Shown: positions 10,587-19,221, counted from the stretch's first letter. The stretch: DNA of 64,000 nucleotides from Afipia sp. OHSU_II-C1 (GCF_000497575.1 NZ_APJI01000023.1:186001-250000); one strand, 5' to 3'. Program-made: numbers and translations. Notes: generated by a model from the letters alone, not told the origin.

Positions 10587-11525
10587 TTACGAAAATTTTT
10601 CAGTGAATGCGGGCTCGAAAAATTTCCACTCGTCGAAATAGGCCGCAGGCAGGTTATACGGCTGACACTCGATGATCGCGCGCAGTGCGCTGTCCTGATA
10701 AACGCGGAAATAGCCAGTCGAAGCACTGGAAAGCGGCACCGGATTGGCTTCCAGCGTGCCGTCGCGCTTCAGCTTGATGGTGAAAACCGCTTCCACCTTC
10801 TGCGCCTCGACGCCGCCGTACGGCTTCTTCCAGCACCGCTCCACCTGCTGGCGGAACATCGCGCCCCAGGTCGCGGAGTTGTCGGCGGCCCTGCCCTTCG
10901 CTGTGCCAAGCGCGGCCTGCGAATTCAGCGCAGCACCGGTGATGGATTCGCGCGAGGGATCGCGCTTGTCCAGCAGGGCGGCGATCTTCGACTGGTCGAA
11001 CGTGCGTTCGGTCGGCTGCTTTTGCGGCTGAGGCGGCGCAGCCTTGACCTGCTGCGGCTTGGGCGGCTTCTTGGCCTCTTCCTTCTTCAGCGCTTCCGCG
11101 ATCGGATCGACTTTCGCCTGATCCGGCTTCTTCTCCGCAGGCTTCTGTTCTTCCTTGGGCTTGTTCTCGACCACGGGCTTCGGCGGATCGGGCTTTTTCT
11201 CGACCGGCTTTTCCTCGGGCTTGGGCGTGGGCGGCGGGGCCGCCTCGGTCACCACCGGCGGCTTCTTGTCGTCGATCTTGCCCACGGCATCCTCAACCGG
11301 AGGCTTGGGCTCGGCGACCTTCTCCACCATCGGCTTCGGGTTTTCCTTCTTGCCGGTTTTCATTCCCTGCATCGCCTTGGCGAACTGCTCGGCGGAAACG
11401 ATATCGACCGGCACGGAATCTTCCGGCATCGACTCGAAGGCCTTGGTCGAAAACGACACCATGCCCCAGCCAATCACCAGGGCATGCAAAACGACAGACG
11501 CTGCGACGGTCTTGTCGATCTTCAC
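10587..11525 (-). CDS. tolA: TolA, inner-membrane/periplasm-spanning energy transducer
   Basis: A 312-residue TonB-like protein that starts with GTG one base after the tolR stop. It has an N-terminal transmembrane helix (about 7-27). A long low-complexity Lys/Pro/Glu/Ala domain (about 55-200) follows, where coiled-coil TolA-II normally is. The C-terminal globular domain contains WGAMFRQQVERCWKKPYGG and a TonB-like RVYQDSALRAI segment. TolA passes proton-motive energy from TolQR to Pal/TolB. The Pro/Lys-rich middle domain is typical of rhizobial TolA. Confidence 0.95.
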   Translation of the reverse strand: MKIDKTVAASVVLHALVIGWGMVSFSTKAFESMPEDSVPVDIVSAEQFAKAMQGMKTGKKENPKPMVEKVAEPKPPVEDAVGKIDDKKPPVVTEAAPPPTPKPEEKPVEKKPDPPKPVVENKPKEEQKPAEKKPDQAKVDPIAEALKKEEAKKPPKPQQVKAAPPQPQKQPTERTFDQSKIAALLDKRDPSRESITGAALNSQAALGTAKGRAADNSATWGAMFRQQVERCWKKPYGGVEAQKVEAVFTIKLKRDGTLEANPVPLSSASTGYFRVYQDSALRAIIECQPYNLPAAYFDEWKFFEPAFTEKFS

Positions 11526-11526
11526 G

Positions 11527-11979
11527 TCAGTTTCCCTGCTCGACCTCGGTCACCAGAGCTACGCGTTTGAACCCTGCGGCGGACAGGCGTCCCATCACGC
11601 GCATCACCGTACCGTAATCTACCTTTGTGTCGCCGCGAACAAAGATACGCTCATCCATGCCGCCGCGCGCCTGGGTAATTGCCGTCAATTTCGGCACCAA
11701 TTCGTTCATCGGGATCTCGGTGTTGTTGAGAAACACCTTGCCGGTGAGCTGGACCGAAACCGTCAGCGGCTCCTTGTCCTGATCGAGGCTCTTGGCCGCG
11801 GTCTGCGGCAAATCGAGCGGCACACCGACCGTCAGCAGCGGCGCGGACACCATGAAGATGATGAGCAGCACCAGCATCACGTCCACCATGGGCGTGACGT
11901 TGATTTCGGCCATGACGTTGGCGCGGCGATAGCCGCGGCGTCCGCCGCCGCCCGATCCGCCCCCGAGATTCATGCCCAT
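11527..11979 (-). CDS. tolR: TolR, ExbD-family proton-channel subunit
   Basis: A 150-residue ExbD/TolR protein. A Gly-rich cytoplasmic N-terminus is followed by one transmembrane helix preceded by INVTPMVDVMLVLLIIF, which contains the conserved protonatable Asp. The C-terminal periplasmic domain follows. The ATG at 11979 (MGMNLGG) was chosen because the longer reading frame to 12078 runs into the end of tolQ out of frame. With TolQ it forms the proton channel that energises TolA. Confidence 0.96.
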   Translation of the reverse strand: MGMNLGGGSGGGGRRGYRRANVMAEINVTPMVDVMLVLLIIFMVSAPLLTVGVPLDLPQTAAKSLDQDKEPLTVSVQLTGKVFLNNTEIPMNELVPKLTAITQARGGMDERIFVRGDTKVDYGTVMRVMGRLSAAGFKRVALVTEVEQGN

Positions 11980-12016
11980 GACGAATATCCCAAGCCGTCG
12001 TTCAACTCGTTCCCCT

Positions 12017-12730
12017 TCACGCGCGCTCGTCGATCTGGCGCGACAGGATCGCCGAGAACTCGTCAGCGAAACCTTCAAGCCGCTGGGCCTGCCGGTTCAC
12101 CTCGGAGGTGAACTTATTGTAGAAAATTGTCGCCGGAATTGCGGCAATCAGGCCGATGGCGGTGGCAAATAGGGCCTCGGCGATGCCGGGAGCGACCACT
12201 GCCAGGGAGGTGTTTTTCGACGCCGCGATGGACTGGAAGCTCGACATGATGCCCCAGACCGTGCCGAAGAGGCCGACGAACGGGCTCGCCGAGCCGACCG
12301 TCGCCAGCACCAGCAGCCGGCGGTCCAGCCGCTCGACCTCGCGGGCGATCGACACGCTCATCACCTTGTCGATCCGCATCTGCAGGCCGGCGATCGAGCG
12401 CGAATGGCTTTCGAACGAACGCTTCCACTCGCGCATCGCCGCCACGAACAAGGCGGCCATCGACTGCGTCGGCTTGGCCGCCAGCGCGCGGTACAATTCG
12501 TCAATGGACTGCCCCGACCAGAATGCCTGCTCGAAGCGGTCCATGGCCTTCTTTGTGCGCGAGTAAAGCAGCATTTTATCGATAGCGATGGCCCAGACCC
12601 ACACCGAACACGCCAGCAGCCCGAGCATGATCGTTTTCACGACAAAGTGCGCATGCCAGAACAGCGAGATCAGCGACACGTCAGCGGAGGCCAGCGGCAG
12701 AGCCGACTGCGCTACGTCTGCTGGATTCAT
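12017..12730 (-). CDS. tolQ: TolQ, ExbB/MotA-family proton-channel subunit
   Basis: A 237-residue protein with three transmembrane helices: residues 26-50, and then about 132-160 and 172-195. The typical motifs are VGSASPFVGLFGTVWGIM and ATAIGLIAAIPATIFYNKF. It starts the tolQ-tolR-tolA-tolB unit. The TolQ-TolR complex uses proton flow to move TolA during cell constriction. In related genomes ybgC lies directly upstream. Here ybgC is about 7.6 kb away. Confidence 0.96.
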   Translation of the reverse strand: MNPADVAQSALPLASADVSLISLFWHAHFVVKTIMLGLLACSVWVWAIAIDKMLLYSRTKKAMDRFEQAFWSGQSIDELYRALAAKPTQSMAALFVAAMREWKRSFESHSRSIAGLQMRIDKVMSVSIAREVERLDRRLLVLATVGSASPFVGLFGTVWGIMSSFQSIAASKNTSLAVVAPGIAEALFATAIGLIAAIPATIFYNKFTSEVNRQAQRLEGFADEFSAILSRQIDERA

Positions 12731-13046
12731 GATCGGTATCCTCTCAAGGCGATTGTCACTTCATTTCACGCGCTAACGCGCTGATCGCGGTCGCCGCAAG
12801 GCAATGACCGCCGCAGCGAAAGCGCCAACGCTGCCGATCGCCCCGTCCGGTCTCGTGTCGCGTGGGATGGCCTGTCCCGAGGCCGGGCTCTGAATCCCCT
12901 GCTAACGTGTCAAAACGAGGGCTGTCAGCCCATATAACCAAACGCTAATCAGGGTTAAGGTCGGGTTACCGCAGTCCAATCAGGGCCCGAAAATGCCCTG
13001 CAAACCAACCCTGTGAGGCAGCACCGGAGCCGGTTCCAGGCCCGGA
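12731..13046. other. Intergenic region upstream of tolQ, no gene seen
   Basis: These 316 bases separate tolQ from the BASS-type transporter. A short minus frame here (12756-12941) has no family resemblance and an atypical composition. The region probably carries the tolQ promoter, and it marks the junction where the accessory block interrupts the usual ybgC-tolQ linkage. Confidence 0.5.
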
Positions 13047-14030
13047 TCATGGCGAGGGCGCGGCAACGCCCCGCAGCCGCCGCACCAGCGGCGTGAGCAG
13101 TTGCGGCGACAGGTAAATCGGGAACTGGGCCAGCGCGAAGTACAGCCAGGTCAGTCCCGGCAACGCCCCGTCCACGGCGGCCAGCATCAGGCCCATGTTG
13201 CGCTGGGAGGCCATCAGCCCCAGCGCAAGCGCACGCGCGAGGCCGGCCCTGCGGAACACCAGCGTGGTCACAGCCAGCAGCGCCGCAAACAGGGCAAAGG
13301 CCAGCACCAGAAGACCCAGCACGCGGAGGGGCGCGGCCCAGAAGCTCGCGGCGACCGGTCCCATCACCGCACTGACGAACACCAGCAGCACCAGAATGTT
13401 GACGCCGTCGATCGGCTGCTTGTGGCGGGCGATGGTTTCCGCGCCGGCAAGACGGCGGACGACAGCGGCAACAAGGACAGCGCCAAACAGGATCGCGAAC
13501 AGTTTCAGCCCGAGCGCCAGCGGCGAGAGCGTGAGCGCGTCTCCGAAGAACAGCCACGCAAACAACGGCGCGCTGAACGGCACCAGCGCGGTCCCGGTCA
13601 CGAGGGTGATCAGCACCAGCGTCGAGTCCAGCCCCATCAGCGCAACCAGCGCGGGCGAGGCCATCATCGGCGACGCGACCGCCTGAAGCATCAGGCCGAG
13701 AAACAGATCCGGTGCGAACCGGTCGAGGCCGCTGACGATGCCGGCGCAGCCGAACAGCAGCGGCACAGCGAAACTGCTCCACAGCGTCGCAGCGATCACC
13801 AGCGCCGGCCGCGCGAGATACCCACGCATTGCGGCGACATCGACCCGCATGAACGAAATGCAGAGCAGCAGGAATATCGCTTCGGTGACATAAGGCTTCA
13901 GCAAGACGCCGAGCGGCGGAACGGCGATGCCGATGAAAACCAGCGCCGCAATGGCCCGCGCGCCCTGACGGCCAAGCCAGGCGAGCGCCCCCACGGGCAT
14001 GGCAAATAGATGCTGCATGGTCGTAGGCAT
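13047..14030 (-). CDS. Bile acid:sodium symporter (BASS)-like transporter
   Basis: A 327-residue integral membrane protein of about ten helices. The BASS-type features are a helix pair with LMLQAVASPMMASPALVALMGLD and ASQRNMGLMLAA near the C-terminus, where the BASS/SBF fold has its crossover helices. Members move organic anions with sodium or protons. The substrate is unknown. The start at 14030 (MPTTMQHLF) gives the usual N-terminus. Upstream extension to 14120 is possible but unlikely. It is the first gene of the accessory block next to tolQ. Confidence 0.7.
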   Translation of the reverse strand: MPTTMQHLFAMPVGALAWLGRQGARAIAALVFIGIAVPPLGVLLKPYVTEAIFLLLCISFMRVDVAAMRGYLARPALVIAATLWSSFAVPLLFGCAGIVSGLDRFAPDLFLGLMLQAVASPMMASPALVALMGLDSTLVLITLVTGTALVPFSAPLFAWLFFGDALTLSPLALGLKLFAILFGAVLVAAVVRRLAGAETIARHKQPIDGVNILVLLVFVSAVMGPVAASFWAAPLRVLGLLVLAFALFAALLAVTTLVFRRAGLARALALGLMASQRNMGLMLAAVDGALPGLTWLYFALAQFPIYLSPQLLTPLVRRLRGVAAPSP

Positions 14031-14321
14031 GATGACTCCGCAGGCCCAGTAAACCGAGGCCATGGACGACAAGATTGGAAAGGTCGGAGAAAAGCGGCGA
14101 CGAACGAAGCGTGAGCGCAAGATTGCGCCTGCACGCGATCGCGGGAATCAGCCTACCAGATGCCGCTACACGACACGGCTCGCCACCAGCGGCGGCGCGA
14201 TGAGATCACGGTTCTGATCATGCTGCATTCAAACCCATCCAGGCTGCGATGGCAAACCGGAAAGACCTCAGCCTGAGCGCATCTGCTTTGTTTGTGGCGC
14301 AGGATCGGATTTAATCGGCGT

Positions 14322-15017
14322 ATGACATCCACTGTCCCCACAACGGCCCGCTCACGTGCATCCCGGCGCGGCGCGCTCACCTCATCGATCCTGATCCTGT
14401 CGAACCTCGTGCCGCTGGCGGGAATTCTGTTCTGGGGTTGGGACACCTTCGTCCTGCTCTGCCTGTACTGGCTGGAAACCGCGGTGATCGGGTTCTGGAC
14501 CATTCTGCGCGCCGCGACGATGTTCCGCGATCCGGGATCGGCGGCAGGCCGCAGCATCGCTGGCACGCTTGCCCTTGCCGGATTCTTCACCGTGCATGCC
14601 GGGCTGTTCATGTCCGTGCACATGCTGTTCATCTACACGCTGTTCGCCGGGCCGTGGACCGGGCGCATTCATGACGCGCGGGATTTCATCCGCCTGATCG
14701 TGATCGGCAAGGATTTATGGATCCCGCTGCTGGCGCTGTTCGTGGGTCAAGGCGCGATCTTCATCAACGACGTGGTCAACCGTTTCGTGTTTGCGAAAAC
14801 GCCGCCGGCCAATGCCGACACCGGCGAAATCATGGGCGGTTTCTACACCCGTATCGTGATCATGCATGTGGCGATCATGGGCGGCGCGTTCATCGCGCAG
14901 GCGATCGGCACAGCAGGACCGCTGATCGTGCTTGTGCTGCTCAAGATCGCCATTGAAATCAGGTTTCAGATGAGGGCAACCCGACAAGAGCCTCAGTCGG
15001 TGAAAGTGGCATCATGA
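14322..15017 (+). CDS. DUF6498 membrane protein
   Basis: A 231-residue protein with about five to six hydrophobic helices. It contains GWDTFVLLCLYWLETAVIGFW and a His-containing helix FFTVHAGLFMSVHMLF, both characteristic of the DUF6498 family, which has no known function. The stop overlaps the start of the next gene (ATGA at 15014-15017), so the two are probably translationally coupled. The ATG at 14322 was chosen over an in-frame start at 14292. Confidence 0.7.
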   Translation: MTSTVPTTARSRASRRGALTSSILILSNLVPLAGILFWGWDTFVLLCLYWLETAVIGFWTILRAATMFRDPGSAAGRSIAGTLALAGFFTVHAGLFMSVHMLFIYTLFAGPWTGRIHDARDFIRLIVIGKDLWIPLLALFVGQGAIFINDVVNRFVFAKTPPANADTGEIMGGFYTRIVIMHVAIMGGAFIAQAIGTAGPLIVLVLLKIAIEIRFQMRATRQEPQSVKVAS

Positions 15018-15922
15018 GTGTTCTTCAGCAGACGAAAAAACGTATCTCATTTCGTGTGCGACTGCTCCACGCCGATCGCTGGTTGGCAGCGATGCTTGCA
15101 AGCTCACAAATGACAATCTGGCTCTATGAATTCGTGCGGTTCGGAATCAAGCAAGCCTGGGCATGCCTATTTGGCGGAGCGATGGTCGGTCTGCTTTTAG
15201 CGACTCATTTTTGGTATCCATCGTGGATACCGTTAGCCCGCTATGATTTCCTGTTCGTTGCAGCCGCTGGTCTTCAGATTGCGCTTCTCGCAACGCGCAT
15301 GGAGACCCTAGACGAAGCCAAGGTCATTCTAGTTTATCACGTTGTCGGAACGACGATGGAGATATTCAAAACATCCGTCGGTTCATGGATTTATCCAGAG
15401 CCCAATATTTTCCGTATCGGCGGGGTCCCTTTGTTCACCGGCTTTATGTACTCTTGTATCGGCAGTTATCTTTGCCGGGTCTGGCGACTGCTTGATTTTC
15501 GCTTCGATCATCATCCGCCACTATGGGCGATGAGCATACTGAGCATTGCAATTTACATAAACTTCTTCGCTCATCATTACATTCTCGATTTTCGGATCGC
15601 CCTCTTTGCCGTCAGCGTTGCGTTGCTTGCGCGGACAAAGATCTACTTTCGGGTTTGGATAACCTATCGATCAATGCCGTTACTGCTTGGGTTGATTCTT
15701 GTCTCACTTTTCATCTGGCTATCAGAAAATATCGGCACCTACACCAAGACGTGGCTCTATCCGGCCCAGTTGCATGGATGGTCGATGGTTTCGATCAGCA
15801 AGCTAGGGTCGTGGTACCTTCTTCTAATTATCAGCTACACGCTCGTCTCGCTCATCATCAAACCTCAGCCCATGCAGCCCGAGCTCGAGCAACAGTCAGA
15901 TTCAGAGAAGGAGGTTCACTAG
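15014..15922 (+). CDS. DUF817 membrane protein
   Basis: A 302-residue polytopic membrane protein with about eight helices. It matches the DUF817 family in layout: TRMETLDEAKVILVYHVVGTTMEIFK and a later helix YSCIGSYLCRVWR. Function is unknown. Base composition is visibly less GC-rich than the core genes, which suggests transfer. It overlaps the DUF6498 gene by 4 bases and is followed after one base by the DUF2809 gene, so the three form one operon. Confidence 0.75.
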   Translation: MSVLQQTKKRISFRVRLLHADRWLAAMLASSQMTIWLYEFVRFGIKQAWACLFGGAMVGLLLATHFWYPSWIPLARYDFLFVAAAGLQIALLATRMETLDEAKVILVYHVVGTTMEIFKTSVGSWIYPEPNIFRIGGVPLFTGFMYSCIGSYLCRVWRLLDFRFDHHPPLWAMSILSIAIYINFFAHHYILDFRIALFAVSVALLARTKIYFRVWITYRSMPLLLGLILVSLFIWLSENIGTYTKTWLYPAQLHGWSMVSISKLGSWYLLLIISYTLVSLIIKPQPMQPELEQQSDSEKEVH

Positions 15923-15923
15923 G

Positions 15924-16331
15924 ATGCTTGGCAACCGACGCAACCGGTTCTTAATAATCTCGCTCTTGATTATTGGGCTTGGCTTGGTGACGCGCTGGCC
16001 AGCACTCGGACATCACATTCTTCTGAAATTTCTCGGCTCTGCACTGTGGGGGAGCCTGATCTATTGCGCAGCCGTTATCCTGTGGCCAAAGGCAGGTTCT
16101 CAGAAATTGGCAATTGGAAGCGCCATTTTCTCTGCAACTATCGAATTCCGCCAGCTCTGGCATACGCCGTCACTCGATAGAATTCGCGACACCACACTCG
16201 GCGTATTATTGATCGGAAAGTATTTCTCGTGGTGGGACATCATGTCTTACTTTGTTGGCATCATGATCGCTTGGATTGTTGATCTAACGACGAGACAACA
16301 TCCGAATCTTCAACCAGTGCTTCGTAAGTAG
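15924..16331 (+). CDS. DUF2809 membrane protein
   Basis: A 135-residue protein with four helices and the DUF2809 pattern: FLGSALWGSLIYCAAVILWP, then a helix with IEFRQLWHTPSLDRIRDT and GKYFSWWDIMSYFVG. The family often lies beside DUF817 genes, but its role is unknown. Last gene of the three-gene membrane operon, ending just before a strong terminator. Confidence 0.75.
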   Translation: MLGNRRNRFLIISLLIIGLGLVTRWPALGHHILLKFLGSALWGSLIYCAAVILWPKAGSQKLAIGSAIFSATIEFRQLWHTPSLDRIRDTTLGVLLIGKYFSWWDIMSYFVGIMIAWIVDLTTRQHPNLQPVLRK

Positions 16332-16346
16332 ACGCGCAAAACAAAA

Positions 16347-16373
16347 CCGCCCACCTGATCGACAGGTGGGCGG
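16347..16373 (+). terminator. Strong hairpin terminator after the DUF817/DUF2809 operon
   Basis: A perfect 11-bp stem (CCGCCCACCTG / CAGGTGGGCGG) with a 5-base loop, followed by CTTCGTT and preceded by AAAACAAAA. It can work in both directions, so it may also end the convergent DUF2852 gene. Confidence 0.8.
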
Positions 16374-16406
16374 CTTCGTTAGCCAGTCAGGGAGACGGGG
16401 CTTGTC

Positions 16407-16913
16407 TTATCCCTGCGGCTGATCGTTCGGTGGCGTCGGGCGCTGCTTGTGCTGCGCCATGAAGGCGTCGAACTCTTCCTTGTCCTTGGCGTGACGCAGG
16501 CGGTCGAGGAAATCCTTGAACTCGGTCTGCTCTTCCTCGAGACGGCGCAGCGTCTCCATGCGGTAGTCGTCGAAGGCGCGGTTGCCGCTCGAAGGCGCGT
16601 AGAAGCCGCGGCCTTCCATCCGGTTGCGCATCCGCTCCATCTTGTACTGCATGCGCTCCATCTTGTCGGCCCAGCGGCCGTGACGATCGTGAGACCAGCA
16701 ACCCATGTTTCTGCTCCAGAGTGAGTAAGCGAGGGCGGCCAAACCCAGCGGCCACCAGATGATGAAACCGGCAACGATCAGAATGATCCGCCCGGGGTGA
16801 AACCGCGGCTGCCAGTCGTGCCGCGAGTCGTAGTTGTCGTGATGCGGTCCGGCCCAGTCCGGGCGGCCCCATCGGTCGAGACGTGCAGTGTTGGCGTTTG
16901 CGGTGTTCGCCAT
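16407..16913 (-). CDS. DUF2852 protein
   Basis: A 168-residue protein. It has a hydrophilic N-terminus, one membrane segment (RIILIVAGFIIWWPLGLAAL) and a charged C-terminal region. That region has the DUF2852 signatures of repeated Met/Arg (DKMERMQYKMERMRNRM) and FDDYRMETLRRLEEEQ. Function is unknown. The start at MANTANANT was chosen over upstream ATGs that run into the promoter. A 19-bp palindrome upstream (16945-16963) shares its half-site with the operator of the neighbouring TetR gene, so the TetR protein probably controls this gene. Confidence 0.8.
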   Translation of the reverse strand: MANTANANTARLDRWGRPDWAGPHHDNYDSRHDWQPRFHPGRIILIVAGFIIWWPLGLAALAYSLWSRNMGCWSHDRHGRWADKMERMQYKMERMRNRMEGRGFYAPSSGNRAFDDYRMETLRRLEEEQTEFKDFLDRLRHAKDKEEFDAFMAQHKQRPTPPNDQPQG

Positions 16914-16944
16914 AGGCGTCCTCCCAGTTTTCACGTTCCCGTGA

Positions 16945-16963
16945 ATGTAAATAACATTTACAT
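16945..16963 (-). promoter_or_regulatory. Palindromic operator upstream of the DUF2852 gene
   Basis: A perfect inverted repeat, ATGTAAAT - AAC - ATTTACAT, 31 bases before the DUF2852 start. The core half-site ATGTAAA recurs in the palindrome before the TetR gene at 17686-17716. Confidence 0.7.
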
Positions 16964-17016
16964 AGATAAAACATCCCGGGATTTTGTCAAGCGGGCCCCC
17001 TCGGGGGTCGCGCAAA

Positions 17017-17676
17017 TTATTTGGATGGCCGGTGATGGTGGTCGGTCGGGAACCCGAGGCCCTTGAGGTAAATCAGCACGCCCGCTTCCAGCAGGTCCTC
17101 CGCCGACATCGGCAGCTTGCGGCGCGCCGCATCGCCGCGTCCGAACAGCGACGCGATGCCGTGCGACATGGACCAGATGTGGAGCGCCATCATCATCGCG
17201 GGCGGGCGCGGCACGCCCGGAGGCGCCATTGCCACCAGCCGTTCGGACGCTGCACGGATGATGGCGAAGGCGCGCTCGGACGCCACCAGCAGCGCGGGAT
17301 TGGCCTCGAGCGGCACGCCGGATTCGAACATTGCCGAGTAATATGCGGGGTTTTCGCGCGCGAACGCGAGATAGGCCTTGCCGACGCGCTGGAACGCGGT
17401 CGGCGTATCGGGACGGCCATCGTCCCAGGCCGCGGTGAGTTGCGATTCGAATTGTTCGAAGCCCTGCTGCGCCACACTGGCGAGCAACTCGTCGCGATCG
17501 CGGAAATGGCGATACGGCGCCGCCGGGCTCACACCGGCCGAGCGCGCGGCCTCGGCGAAGGTGAACCCCGCCGGGCCCTTGTTCGCAATCAGATCGAGCG
17601 CGGCCTGCACCAGCGCCTCTTTCAGATTGCCGTGATGGTAGCCGCCTTCGCGGCGGCCGCGGTTCTTCCAACTCAT
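17017..17676 (-). CDS. TetR/AcrR-family regulator with WHG-type C-terminal domain
   Basis: A 219-residue repressor. The N-terminal helix-turn-helix is TFAEAARSAGVSPAAPYRHF, and the C-terminal ligand-binding part contains WSMSHGIASLFGRG, as in WHG-type TetR proteins. A 31-bp perfect palindrome lies 9 bases before its start codon, and a related palindrome precedes the downstream DUF2852 gene on the same strand. Autorepression and control of DUF2852 are therefore likely. The ligand is unknown. Confidence 0.88.
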   Translation of the reverse strand: MSWKNRGRREGGYHHGNLKEALVQAALDLIANKGPAGFTFAEAARSAGVSPAAPYRHFRDRDELLASVAQQGFEQFESQLTAAWDDGRPDTPTAFQRVGKAYLAFARENPAYYSAMFESGVPLEANPALLVASERAFAIIRAASERLVAMAPPGVPRPPAMMMALHIWSMSHGIASLFGRGDAARRKLPMSAEDLLEAGVLIYLKGLGFPTDHHHRPSK

Positions 17677-17685
17677 CTTGCGTAT

Positions 17686-17716
17686 CTACTCATGTAAAGT
17701 CCTTTTACATGAGTAG
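17686..17716 (-). promoter_or_regulatory. Perfect 31-bp palindrome, operator of the TetR gene
   Basis: Arms CTACTCATGTAAA and TTTACATGAGTAG (13 bp, perfect) with a 5-base centre lie immediately upstream of the TetR start. The arms contain the same ATGTAAA/TTTACAT halves as the site before the DUF2852 gene. Confidence 0.75.
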
Positions 17717-17729
17717 GGCCCCGACGTCA

Positions 17730-18395
17730 CTAAACCTTTGTCCCCGCTGCCGAAGGCCCGCAGATCAAATCGACAGTTCCTTTGGCGATGGCTTCCAGCT
17801 CCGCGCGCGGCACCCGAGCACGGGACCGGATCGCCAGCGCCTCGACGGTCGATGCGGCGATCTGGGAGAGGATCTGCACATTCGCCGTCGGCGGCAGTTC
17901 GCCGGTTTCGATTGCGACCTGAAACCGCTTCGCGAGCGTCCGCTGCGTCGAGCCAAGCGCCCTCTGCACAAGGGGACGAATCTCCGGGTCGGCCATCGCC
18001 TCGGAGGTCGCCGTCATCACGGTGAAGCAGCCGCGCGGGCCGTTTTCGCCGGCGAGATAGACATCGAGCGCCGTCGCATAGATCTTTTCAAGCATCTGCC
18101 GCAGCGTCAGTCCGGGCGCGAAAGCAGGAGCGAACTTTGCCGCCATCTCGGCGCGATAACGCTCATAGGCCTTGAGAAACAGTTCGCGCTTGTCGCCAAA
18201 TGTCCCATAGAGGCTCGGCCGATTGATCCCCATTGCCTCGCTGAGATCGTCCAGCGAGGTTGCTGCGAAGCCGCCATCCCTGAAGGTGTCCATGGCTTTG
18301 CCGAGCGCGACATCCGGCTCGAAGGCACGCGGGCGACCGCGTTTTTTCGGCGCGCTGGAGGCGGCTTTCGCCGGCTGAGGCTTTTTTTGTACCAT
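17730..18395 (-). CDS. TetR/AcrR-family regulator beside a GST gene
   Basis: A 221-residue regulator. A basic N-terminal tail (KKRGRPRAF) is followed by the helix-turn-helix SLDDLSEAMGINRPSLYGTFGDK and a TetR_C domain with GPRGCFTVMTATSEA. The gene is divergent from a glutathione S-transferase gene with an 87-bp shared intergenic region carrying a palindrome (18416-18434). It probably represses that transferase until an inducer binds. Confidence 0.88.
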   Translation of the reverse strand: MVQKKPQPAKAASSAPKKRGRPRAFEPDVALGKAMDTFRDGGFAATSLDDLSEAMGINRPSLYGTFGDKRELFLKAYERYRAEMAAKFAPAFAPGLTLRQMLEKIYATALDVYLAGENGPRGCFTVMTATSEAMADPEIRPLVQRALGSTQRTLAKRFQVAIETGELPPTANVQILSQIAASTVEALAIRSRARVPRAELEAIAKGTVDLICGPSAAGTKV

Positions 18396-18415
18396 TTCGC
18401 AAATAATTCTCTTGA

Positions 18416-18434
18416 CCGCATTTAATTTATGCGG
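18416..18434. promoter_or_regulatory. Palindrome between the tetR and GST genes
   Basis: CCGCAT - 7 bases - ATGCGG, overlapping a TTGACC hexamer (18412-18417), with TATAAA at 18440 downstream. It is well placed to act as the operator for the divergent TetR/GST pair. The 22-base hexamer spacing is too long for a standard promoter, so the exact promoter is uncertain. Confidence 0.5.
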
Positions 18435-18482
18435 AACGGTATAAAAATCAAGGACGGACCGGTTTCAACAAGGAGACGCACC

Positions 18483-19127
18483 ATGAAGCTCTATTTCTCG
18501 CCCCTCGCCTGTTCGATGGCAACCCGCATCGCACTTTATGAGGCCGGCGCCGACGCCCGCTATCTGGAAGTCGATCCGAAATCCAAGAAGGTGCTTCAGG
18601 ACGAATCCGATTTCTTCTCGGTGAACCCGCTCGGCCTGGTGCCGACCATCAGCACCGACGACGGTCTGGTTCTCACCGAGAACGCGGCGATCCTTCAGTA
18701 TGTCGCCGATCGCTTTCCGGATGCCGGCATCGGATCAGGCGCGGGTATCGAGCGCAGCCGGTTGCATCAGTGGCTGTGCTTCATCGGCACCGAACTGCAC
18801 AAGGGACTATTCCTGCCGCTGCTCGACAGGAAAGCTCCGGCGGAGATGAAGGGCTATGTGCTGGAGAAGTATCTCTCGCGGCTCGACGTCCTGAACAAAC
18901 ATCTGGAAGGCCGTGAATTCCTGCTCGATCATTTCAGCGTGGCGGACGCCTATCTCGGCACCGTGCTGAACTGGACCATGGCAACGCCGCCGATCGACCT
19001 GAAGAAGTGGCCCGCGATCAACGATTATCTCTCCCGGTTCAAGACGCGTCCAAGCGTGATGAAGGCTCTCGCCGCGGAGTTCGAGCTCTACAAGGCCGAA
19101 ATCGCGCGTCACAAGGCGGCGGCGTAA
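18483..19127 (+). CDS. Glutathione S-transferase
   Basis: A 214-residue cytosolic GST. The N-terminal thioredoxin-like domain starts MKLYFSPLACSMATRIAL, with Ser/Cys in the glutathione-activating position. It has the VPTI cis-proline motif and TENAAILQYVAD. The helical C-terminal domain follows (FLLDHFSVADAYLGTVLNW). It resembles bacterial beta-class GSTs used in detoxification. The start has a good AAGGAG site. Likely controlled by the divergent TetR regulator. Confidence 0.9.
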   Translation: MKLYFSPLACSMATRIALYEAGADARYLEVDPKSKKVLQDESDFFSVNPLGLVPTISTDDGLVLTENAAILQYVADRFPDAGIGSGAGIERSRLHQWLCFIGTELHKGLFLPLLDRKAPAEMKGYVLEKYLSRLDVLNKHLEGREFLLDHFSVADAYLGTVLNWTMATPPIDLKKWPAINDYLSRFKTRPSVMKALAAEFELYKAEIARHKAAA

Positions 19128-19139
19128 CGGAAGACGTCT

Positions 19140-19216
19140 CGTCATTGCGAGGAGCACTTGCGACGAAGCAATCCATTTTTGCAAGAGTGGATTGCTTCGC
19201 TTCGCTCGCAATGACG
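19140..19216. repeat. Dispersed palindromic repeat, family A, copy 2
   Basis: A 77-bp element with ends CGTCATTGCGAG and CTCGCAATGACG and inner arms GAAGCAATCCA / TGGATTGCTTC, like copy 1 at 3657-3736 but in the other internal orientation. It lies between the convergent GST and TetR genes and may act as a bidirectional terminator. Confidence 0.85.
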
Positions 19217-19221
19217 GACAA

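Noticed and set aside
12756-12941. 61-codon frame before tolQ
   Set aside because: No family resemblance, no ribosome-binding site and odd composition.
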